11,355 nt of DNA from Elusimicrobia bacterium CG08_land_8_20_14_0_20_59_10 (GTDB taxonomy: Bacteria > Elusimicrobiota > Elusimicrobia > Elusimicrobiales > UBA9959). The number at the start of each line of letters is the position of its first letter. Position 1 is the stretch's first letter. The notes beneath the pieces were generated by a model. The model was not told the DNA's origin. It searched no databases and was given only the letters and a program-made list of their open reading frames with translations. The position numbers and the translations under genes are program-made. The DNA is taken from contig PEXO01000151.1 of NCBI GenBank assembly GCA_002779045.1, positions 1-11,355 on the forward strand, read 5' to 3'. This document shows, one piece after another, positions 1 through 4,618 of the stretch.

Positions 1-244
1 GCGCCAGCGGCAGCACCACGTTCATCGGCGTGCCGCCGGGCATGTCGATAAGGACGATCAGCCCGTCCGCCGAGCTCATGTCCGCTATGGCCGCGGCGAC
101 CGCTTCCTTTACGCGCTCAAGCGTCATGCGCGTGGAAATTGAAACGTTCCTGAGCCCGGAATTTTGCGCCCCCACTATGCCTTCGGCGGCCTCTATCAGG
201 TAGGCGCCGAATTCGCCGTGAGTGATGACGATAATGTTTATCAT
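1..244 (-). CDS. PTS EIIA component, mannose family (3'-truncated by window edge)
   Basis: This is the first 81 codons of a cytoplasmic phosphotransferase protein of the EIIA-Man (ManX-like) family, which accepts a phosphoryl group from HPr on a histidine. The N-terminus is a hydrophobic beta strand followed by THGEFG, placing the phosphorylatable His at residue 9 (His10 in E. coli ManX). The second family motif, DMPGGTPMN at residues 67-75, corresponds to the usual D-L-x-G-G-S/T-P-x-N loop. The frame is open to the window edge, so the C-terminal part is missing. The ATG at 244 is the natural start because it immediately precedes the first beta strand; no strong Shine-Dalgarno is visible. It lies downstream of rapZ in the same direction after a gap of about 130 bp. 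In related clusters such orphan EIIA-Man proteins are regulatory rather than part of a sugar transporter; that role is inferred here. Confidence 0.9.
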   Translation of the reverse strand, partial: MINIIVITHGEFGAYLIEAAEGIVGAQNSGLRNVSISTRMTLERVKEAVAAAIADMSSADGLIVLIDMPGGTPMNVVLPLA

Positions 245-295
245 AAGCCGATGTTAAGCCGCAAGTCACCAGACACAAGCCCCAGGTTTTCAGGT

Positions 296-323
296 ATTAT
301 CTGACTTGATAGTTTTAATACAA
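296..323 (-). promoter_or_regulatory. candidate sigma-70 promoter for the EIIA gene
   Basis: On the minus strand a TTGTAT element (positions 323-318) lies 16 bp before GATAAT (301-296), which matches the -10 consensus at five of six bases. The -35 is poor. Transcription would start near 290, about 45 nt before the EIIA ATG. It sits in an AT-rich patch in the unusually wide rapZ-EIIA gap, which suggests the EIIA gene may have its own start in addition to read-through from rapZ. Confidence 0.35.
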
Positions 324-332
324 TTTCCGGCC

Positions 333-346
333 TGCGACATGCGACT
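333..346. repeat. two-copy 7-bp tandem repeat
   Basis: The plus strand reads TGCGACA then TGCGACT, a heptamer repeated twice with one change at the last base. A second heptamer, TAAGCCG, occurs twice at 244-250 and 255-261 in the same gap. Such short repeats could arise by chance; they are listed because other intergenic regions of this window also hold short-period repeats. Confidence 0.5.
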
Positions 347-359
347 TGAAACCTGTGAC

Positions 360-376
360 AACGCGCACCACGCGTT
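360..376 (-). other. hairpin overlapping the rapZ stop codon
   Basis: A perfect 6-bp inverted repeat (AACGCG / CGCGTT) with a 5-nt loop covers the last bases of rapZ, including part of its TAA stop. No T-run follows on the minus strand, so it is not a standard intrinsic terminator. It could act as a processing or 3'-stabilising structure between rapZ and the EIIA gene, or have no function. Confidence 0.4.
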
Positions 377-1235
377 ATTTCCTGATATCGCGATGATACT
401 CCGAGATCGAAAATCCGCCCGCCGCCAGCCTGCCCGCGATCTCCCCCGCCACATAAACGCTGCGGTGCCTGCCGCCGGTACAGCCTATGGCGATGGTCAG
501 GTAGGACTTCCCCTCTTTGATGTAAAGCGGCAGCAGGCTTATTATCTGGCTGGAATAATTCTTTAAGAAGGCGCGGAACCCCGGCTTGCCGCTCAGGTAG
601 CGGCCCACCGCGGCGTCCAGCCCCGTTTTGGTCTTCAGCGAAGGGATATAATAGGGGTTGGGCAGGAAGCGCACGTCCATAACTATGTCCGCGTCCAGCG
701 GGATGCCGTACTTGTAGCCGAACGAGATGACGGACAGCTTCATTTCCGCCGTATGGCGCAGTTCCAGGGCGCCGGAAATTATCTCCTTAAGCTCCCCCAG
801 CGCCAGCTTGGAGGTGTCGATGACCTTGTTGGCGCGGGCCTTCAGGTCGCAGAGTATGCGGCGCTCCTCCTTGACGGCGGCGGCGATATTCTTGCCCAGC
901 GGGTGGCGGTGCCGCGTCTCGGAGAAGCGCTGCATAAGCACCTCGTCGGAAGCGTCCAGGAAGATCACCTTGTAATCCAGGCCCAGCTTGCGCAGGTTTT
1001 CCATCGTACGGATAAAATCCTTGAGAAAACGCCCCTCGCGGATGTCTATACCCAGCGCGACGTTCTTAAGGTAGCGCCTGTCTCCTATCAGCCCCGCGAA
1101 CGACGGGATCAGCGAAATAGGCAGGTTGTCGACGCAGTAGAAGCCCAGGTCCTCGAACGACTTGAGGGCCTGGCTTTTGCCCGCGCCGGACATGCCGGTT
1201 ATTATGAACACTTTCCCGGAGATATTTTTTTTCAT
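375..1235 (-). CDS. rapZ: RapZ family P-loop nucleotide-binding protein
   Basis: A 286-residue protein, the usual RapZ (YvcJ/YhbJ) length. Residues 14-21 (GMSGAGKS) are the Walker A motif and 90-96 (VIFLDAS) fit the strand bearing Walker B. The family block RFSETRxRHPL is at about 103-112. The C-terminal domain shows DVRFLPNPYY (187-196) and GCTGGRHRS (251-259), the hallmark of the RapZ metabolite/RNA-binding half. In E. coli RapZ binds glucosamine-6-phosphate and presents the GlmZ small RNA to RNase E. In bacteria lacking GlmZ the role is less clear, and a link to PTS and cell-envelope precursor control is only an inference here. The ATG start at 1235 puts the Walker A at the expected distance from the N-terminus. 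It follows hprK by 34 bp, consistent with one transcript. Confidence 0.96.
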   Translation of the reverse strand: MKKNISGKVFIITGMSGAGKSQALKSFEDLGFYCVDNLPISLIPSFAGLIGDRRYLKNVALGIDIREGRFLKDFIRTMENLRKLGLDYKVIFLDASDEVLMQRFSETRHRHPLGKNIAAAVKEERRILCDLKARANKVIDTSKLALGELKEIISGALELRHTAEMKLSVISFGYKYGIPLDADIVMDVRFLPNPYYIPSLKTKTGLDAAVGRYLSGKPGFRAFLKNYSSQIISLLPLYIKEGKSYLTIAIGCTGGRHRSVYVAGEIAGRLAAGGFSISEYHRDIRK

Positions 1236-1269
1236 AACAAGCCGCAGTTCCCGGCGGACCGCACCGCCG

Positions 1270-2250
1270 CTATTTCTTCCCCATATCGCGGATAAGGCTT
1301 TCGTTGAGCTTCTTAGCCGTAAAATACCCCTGATTCTTCAGGCGCTGGTTCAGCGCGGCCACCTCTATCAGCACGGCCAGGTTCCGGCCCGGGGTCACCG
1401 GCAGCCGCAGCGAGGGCACCGGCACGTCGAGTATCGTTTCCTCGGCGACGGCCAGCCCGGTGCGGTCGTAGTTCCCGAGCGATACGGAGGTGACGCTTTC
1501 CAGCTTCACGTGCATCTCTATCAGCGATTGGTCCATTATCGAGCCCACGCCGAAAAGTATCTCCACGTCTATTATGCCGAGGCCGCGCACCTCCATATAA
1601 TGCTTTATGTTCTTGGGCGAATTACCCACCAGCATATAGCCTATGCGCCGCTTCACCTCCACCACGTCGTCGGCTATCAGGATATGCCCGCGCTTGAGCA
1701 GCTCCAGCGCGCATTCCGACTTCCCCACGCCCGAATCGCCCTGTATCAGCACACCCAGGCCGTAGATATTCACCAGCACGCCGTGCAGGTACGCTATCGC
1801 CGCCAGCTGGTCGTCCAGGTAGATAGTGAGCTCGCGGATGAACATGGAGGTATCGAAAGACGTGACCAGCAGCGGGATGCCCGCCTTCGCGCAAGCCTGC
1901 CTGAGCGCCGGCAGGGGCTTCACCCCGCCGGTAACGATGACGCAGGGGATCTCCGGCACGGAGAACATCTTGTGCAGGTTCGTAAGAACCTTCCGCGGGT
2001 CCTCCTTGATGCAGTAGGCGTATTCGCCCTGGCCTATTATCTGGATGCGTTCCGCGCGGAACTGCTCCATGTGCCCGGCTATCGCCAGCCCGGGGCGGTT
2101 TATCTCGCTTACGGTGATGCGGCGGCCCATGTCGCGCGCGGCGGACACGGCTTTAAGGCCCAGGATCTTTCCCCGGGACTTGAGGAGTTCCTTTACGGTA
2201 AGGGATTTGACTTCCTTTTTTCGTGTTTGGGTGTTTTGATTTGTCATCAT
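1270..2250 (-). CDS. hprK: HPr kinase/phosphorylase (bifunctional HPr Ser kinase)
   Basis: HprK phosphorylates HPr on the regulatory serine with ATP or pyrophosphate and removes the phosphate with inorganic phosphate, controlling PTS-linked regulation in the cytoplasm. Counting from an upstream GTG at 2262 (330 residues), an N-terminal DRTGG-like domain occupies about 1-150. H160-G161 precede the Walker A GDSGVGKS (175-182), followed by RGH and the catalytic Asp pair D198-D199. MEVRGLGI (223-230) is the HprK signature, and LPVTPGRNLAVLIEVAA (287-303) is the C-terminal motif that also matters for dephosphorylation. All key residues are present. The start is uncertain: the GTG at 2262 and ATGs at 2250 and 2247 are in frame and none has a clear Shine-Dalgarno; ATG 2250 is chosen by codon preference. 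It lies between hpf and rapZ on the same strand. Confidence 0.96.
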   Translation of the reverse strand: MMTNQNTQTRKKEVKSLTVKELLKSRGKILGLKAVSAARDMGRRITVSEINRPGLAIAGHMEQFRAERIQIIGQGEYAYCIKEDPRKVLTNLHKMFSVPEIPCVIVTGGVKPLPALRQACAKAGIPLLVTSFDTSMFIRELTIYLDDQLAAIAYLHGVLVNIYGLGVLIQGDSGVGKSECALELLKRGHILIADDVVEVKRRIGYMLVGNSPKNIKHYMEVRGLGIIDVEILFGVGSIMDQSLIEMHVKLESVTSVSLGNYDRTGLAVAEETILDVPVPSLRLPVTPGRNLAVLIEVAALNQRLKNQGYFTAKKLNESLIRDMGKK

Positions 2251-2300
2251 TGGACAGGACACAGCGGACGCCGCGGCCGTGCGCGCCGGCCGCCTGAAAA

Positions 2301-2317
2301 CCGGGACTGAAACCCGG
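2301..2317 (-). terminator. possible weak terminator or attenuator between hpf and hprK
   Basis: On the minus strand, CCGGG and CCCGG form a 5-bp GC stem with a 7-nt loop, followed by TTTTC. This has the shape of a short intrinsic terminator downstream of hpf. Only about 50 bp separate it from the hprK start and no promoter is visible there, so partial termination (attenuation) would make more sense than a full stop. The stem is short and the U-run is only four bases. Confidence 0.35.
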
Positions 2318-2322
2318 AGCTA

Positions 2323-2346
2323 AAGAGCGGGCGGCCTGCCGCTCTT
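2323..2346 (-). other. 8-bp inverted repeat in the hpf-hprK gap
   Basis: AAGAGCGG and CCGCTCTT form a perfect 8-bp stem around an 8-nt loop. It lies just upstream, in transcription order, of the weaker stem with a T-run at 2301-2317. It lacks its own T-run, so it may be an mRNA processing or stability element. The rest of the roughly 170-bp gap holds no gene, only GC-rich sequence including a two-copy GCTTCGG(A/C) repeat at 2351-2366. Confidence 0.4.
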
Positions 2347-2424
2347 CAGCGCTTCGGAGCTTCGGCGCCGGCTTAGTACGGAGCCCGCGCACACGTCTTC
2401 CGCCGCAGTCGGGCGGTTTGCGGG

Positions 2425-2946
2425 CTATTTCTTTACCGGCTGAAGCAGGCCGTAGGTGCTGTCAAGGCGCTTGAAGACCACCTGCAGCTGCCTGGAGCCC
2501 TTCTCCTGGTAAAGCCAGAAGTTATAGCCCAGCTTCTCCATCTCTATGACGGCCTCTTCCTTGTTCATCGGCTTGAGCGGCACGTCCTTCACCACTGAAA
2601 AGCGTATCTCCGGGCCAAGCAGGGTGGTGAACTCGTCAAGCCCCACGGTTTCAGCGGCGTGATGGTCGGTGAAGCGGTCCTTGTATTTTTTTACCTGTAT
2701 CTCTATCTTATCCATCACCTTGTCTATGGCGGAGTACATCTCATCGGTGCTGGCCGCCGCCTTCATCGTCTGATGACCGGCATGGAGCACCACTTCCGCG
2801 GTGTGGATCTTCTTCTCCACCGAAACTATAACCTGGACCCAGACTATATTATCAAGATATTCGTGAAGTTTCTTTATCTTGGTCTCAATAAAATCCTTGA
2901 TAGGTTTGGACATCTTTATTTTTCTGGCCACGATGTGTATTCTCAT
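2425..2946 (-). CDS. hpf: Ribosome hibernation promoting factor, long form
   Basis: A 173-residue protein with the two-domain layout of long HPF. Residues 1-95 are the S30AE/YfiA ribosome-binding domain (MRIHIVARKIKMSKPIKDFI at the start, basic helices, and ATxDEMYSAIDKVMDKIEIQVKK near 65-87). A linker follows at about 96-115, then the C-terminal dimerisation domain, with FSVVKDVPLKPMNKEEAV and the aromatic-rich YNFWLYQ (141-147). In the known family the N-domain occupies the decoding and mRNA channel region of the 30S subunit, and the C-domain dimerises to build inactive 100S ribosomes in stationary phase. The start is firm: ATG at 2946 follows GGAGGA with ideal spacing. It is the first gene of the minus-strand regulatory cluster, with hprK next. 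Confidence 0.96.
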   Translation of the reverse strand: MRIHIVARKIKMSKPIKDFIETKIKKLHEYLDNIVWVQVIVSVEKKIHTAEVVLHAGHQTMKAAASTDEMYSAIDKVMDKIEIQVKKYKDRFTDHHAAETVGLDEFTTLLGPEIRFSVVKDVPLKPMNKEEAVIEMEKLGYNFWLYQEKGSRQLQVVFKRLDSTYGLLQPVKK

Positions 2947-2950
2947 TACT

Positions 2951-2957
2951 TCCTCCA
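2951..2957 (-). promoter_or_regulatory. ribosome binding site of hpf
   Basis: On the minus strand TGGAGGA lies 4 nt before the hpf ATG. It is the strongest Shine-Dalgarno in the window and shows that this organism does use SD-led initiation, which makes its absence before several other starts noteworthy. Confidence 0.8.
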
Positions 2958-2977
2958 GGAAGAAACCGCCGACTTTC

Positions 2978-2992
2978 CCGCCTATTGGGCGG
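2978..2992 (-). other. short hairpin in the hpf leader
   Basis: CCGCC and GGCGG form a 5-bp stem with a 5-nt loop. If transcription starts near 3006, this lies in the roughly 60-nt hpf leader upstream of the Shine-Dalgarno. It is short, and a regulatory role is speculative. Confidence 0.25.
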
Positions 2993-3012
2993 AAATCTTC
3001 TATATTAATGAT

Positions 3013-3041
3013 AATTTATTAAATTTAGAGCGTCTTTTCAA
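3013..3041 (-). promoter_or_regulatory. candidate sigma-70 promoter of hpf
   Basis: On the minus strand TTGAAA (3041-3036, five of six consensus bases) is followed by a 17-bp spacer and TAAATT (3018-3013, four of six). The patch from 3001 to 3027 is strikingly AT-rich in an otherwise GC-rich window. The predicted start near 3006 gives a leader of about 60 nt to the hpf ATG. It would drive hpf and probably hprK and rapZ. Confidence 0.5.
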
Positions 3042-3060
3042 TGCTTGCGTAGTGCCGCGT

Positions 3061-3124
3061 CTGCCGACTGCCGACCGCTATCTGCTGCCTAGCCCGCCCA
3101 GCTGCCTAGCCGCCCGGCCGCCCG
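3061..3124. repeat. cluster of short GC-rich tandem repeats in the divergent intergenic region
   Basis: Three nested short repeats sit next to each other. CTGCCGA is repeated in tandem (3061-3067, 3068-3074). The 11-mer GCTGCCTAGCC occurs at 3084-3094 and 3101-3111 with a period of 17. GCCGCCCG is a perfect tandem 8-mer (3109-3116, 3117-3124). Together they fill most of the space between the AT-rich hpf promoter and the ABC ATPase start. No gene is present. Confidence 0.75.
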
Positions 3125-3127
3125 CTG

Positions 3128-3136
3128 TGCTATCAT
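3128..3136 (+). promoter_or_regulatory. candidate extended -10 promoter of the ABC cassette
   Basis: TGC-TATCAT fits an extended -10 element (TGn followed by five of six TATAAT bases). It ends 7 bp before the ATPase ATG at 3144, so transcription would begin at or next to the start codon and the mRNA would be leaderless. No -35 of consensus type is seen at the proper distance, and no Shine-Dalgarno precedes the ATG, which agrees with this reading. Confidence 0.4.
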
Positions 3137-3143
3137 TATCCTG

Positions 3144-3809
3144 ATGCTTATCGAGGCCAGGGGCATAGAAAAGATCTTCCCGGCGCCGCCCCTGAGCGGC
3201 GGGGAGGGGCTGCGCGCGCTGGCGGGCGCGGACTTGGAAGCCGGTCCGGGGGTTTTAGGGATAGAAGGACCGAACGGCTCCGGGAAAACCACCCTCTTAA
3301 AGATACTGGCCGGGATACTGCGGCCGGACTCCGGCGAAGTGCTTGCCGACGGCCGCCCCGAACCCCCGCGCCGCCTGCGGGCCCTGGCCGCTTTCTGCCC
3401 CGCCAGCCCGCGTGGCTTCTACTTCCGCATAAGCGCCATCGAGAACCTGCGTTTTTTCGGGGCGCTGGCCGGGAGCTCCCCGGAAGACGCGGCCGCGGCG
3501 GCGGCAAAGTTCGCCCCCCGCCTGGGACTTTCGGGGACCGATCTCGGGCGGCGCTTCGACAGGCTGTCCGAAGGCAATATGCAGAAGGTCTCGCTGCTGC
3601 GCGCCCTTGCAAGGCGGACGCCGGTGCTGCTGCTGGACGAGCCTTTCCGCGGCCTGGACGCGGCCGCCCGCTCGGGGCTGCTCGCCATCCTCAAGGAGCT
3701 CTCCCCGGCGACAGCCATACTCATCGCCAGCCACGACGAACACTTTCTCCGGGAAGCGGCGCCGCGCACCCTGCGCCTGTTCCCGGCCGGAGGGGGAGCA
3801 GGAAGATGA
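3144..3809 (+). CDS. ABC transporter ATP-binding protein (ABC-2 type exporter)
   Basis: A 221-residue single-domain ABC ATPase that would power the adjacent permease at the inner membrane. Walker A is GPNGSGKT (42-49), the signature is LSEGNMQK (141-148, where LSGGQ or LSEGMKQ is more usual), Walker B is VLLLDEP (161-167), the D-loop is GLDAA (170-174) and the switch His is H197 in SHDEH. The Q-loop region reads FCPASPRGFYFRISAIENL (84-102), and an Ala stands where the usual Gln would be. This resembles ABC-2 ATPases with a DERSFYWRLT-type block in place of the standard Q-loop. The substrate cannot be told. Its TGA overlaps the permease ATG. The sequence appears more GC-rich than hpf upstream. 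No Shine-Dalgarno precedes the ATG. Confidence 0.93.
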   Translation: MLIEARGIEKIFPAPPLSGGEGLRALAGADLEAGPGVLGIEGPNGSGKTTLLKILAGILRPDSGEVLADGRPEPPRRLRALAAFCPASPRGFYFRISAIENLRFFGALAGSSPEDAAAAAAKFAPRLGLSGTDLGRRFDRLSEGNMQKVSLLRALARRTPVLLLDEPFRGLDAAARSGLLAILKELSPATAILIASHDEHFLREAAPRTLRLFPAGGGAGR

Positions 3810-4618
3810 ACACGCTTCGCGTAGCGGCCGCCTTCCTGCGCAAAGATTTCCTGGCGGAGACCAGCTACCGGCTCTCCTTCGCGCTTGGCGCGGCGGGAAC
3901 TCTCTCCGGCATACTTATTTTCTATTTCATCGACAAGCTGTTCGGCGGCGCCATGGCCGCCCATCTTACTCCGTATGGAACGGGGTATTTCCCCTACGTG
4001 TTCACCGCCACGGCCTTCTTCGGGTATATCGGCACGGGGGCCGGCGCCTATTCGGAGCGCCTGCGCCTGGAGCAGGCCCAGGGCACGCTGGAGGCGGTGC
4101 TCTCCACACCCGTGACCACCGGCTCTTTCCTGCTGGCGCTCACGGCCTGGAACTTTCTCTTCGCCACCTTCGAACTGCTCGTCTACGCGCTTTCCGCCGT
4201 CTTCATCTTCAGCCTGGACCTGTCCGCGGCCAACTGGCCGGCGGCCGCGCTGGTCTTCTTCCTTTCGGCCGCCTGTTTCGCTTCGCTCGGCATCCTGTCT
4301 TCCTGTTTCGTGATGCTGTTCAAGCGCGGCAACCCGCTGGCCTGGGTGCTGAATAATTTCGAAGGGCTTCTGGGCGGGGTCTATTTCCCCGTGACGCTGC
4401 TGCCGCCATGGCTGGCGGCCGTCTCGGATATCCTGCCGGTCACTTACGCGGTACGGGCTTTCCAGCTGACCGTGCATAAGGGCGCCGGGCTGGGCGCCGT
4501 AAAAGGCGACCTGCTGGCGCTGGTGCTGTTCGACGCCGTACTGATACCGGCCGCAGTCTATCTTTTCCACCTGTCCACGGAGCGGGCGCGCCGCAGCGGC
4601 ACGCTGGGCCAGTACTGA
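3806..4618 (+). CDS. ABC-2 type transporter permease
   Basis: A 270-residue inner-membrane protein with about six hydrophobic segments (roughly 23-43, 61-80, 107-137, 144-172, 178-200, 236-256). A cytoplasmic N-terminal amphipathic stretch (LRKDFLAETSYRLSF) is typical of ABC-2 permeases. The diagnostic ABC-2 block is QAQGTLEAVLSTPVTTGSFL (91-110), and GGVYFPVTLLPPWL near 190-203 fits the re-entrant segment before the last helices. It overlaps the ATPase gene by ATGA, with a purine-rich AGGGGGAGCAGG Shine-Dalgarno just upstream, so the two are translationally coupled and form a homodimeric or half-size exporter. Substrate unknown: drug, lipid and polysaccharide exporters share this fold. Its TGA directly abuts the stop of the convergent barrel gene. 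Confidence 0.92.
   Translation: MNTLRVAAAFLRKDFLAETSYRLSFALGAAGTLSGILIFYFIDKLFGGAMAAHLTPYGTGYFPYVFTATAFFGYIGTGAGAYSERLRLEQAQGTLEAVLSTPVTTGSFLLALTAWNFLFATFELLVYALSAVFIFSLDLSAANWPAAALVFFLSAACFASLGILSSCFVMLFKRGNPLAWVLNNFEGLLGGVYFPVTLLPPWLAAVSDILPVTYAVRAFQLTVHKGAGLGAVKGDLLALVLFDAVLIPAAVYLFHLSTERARRSGTLGQY

Noticed and set aside
244..376. Possible CRISPR or phage attachment site in the rapZ-EIIA gap
   Set aside because: Repeats are only 7 bp, two copies each, with no regular spacers, and there is no integrase or cas gene nearby.
306..566. Plus-strand open frame of 86 codons opposite the end of rapZ
   Set aside because: It is mostly antisense to the conserved RapZ C-terminus and no signal supports translation.
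1162..2310. Long plus-strand open frame of 382 codons opposite hprK and rapZ
   Set aside because: It is antisense to two well-recognised genes, His/Arg/Gln-rich in the way of a reverse-frame shadow, and shows no family motif.
2153..2392. Minus-strand open frame of 79 codons across the hprK start and hpf-hprK gap
   Set aside because: It overlaps hprK out of frame, is low in hydrophobic residues and rich in Arg/Pro/Ala, and has no Shine-Dalgarno or recognisable domain.
3419..4570. Minus-strand open frame of 383 codons opposite the ABC genes
   Set aside because: It covers the complement of the ATPase and permease, whose motifs are intact. The composition (Gln/Gly/Arg-rich) is that of a GC-rich shadow frame.
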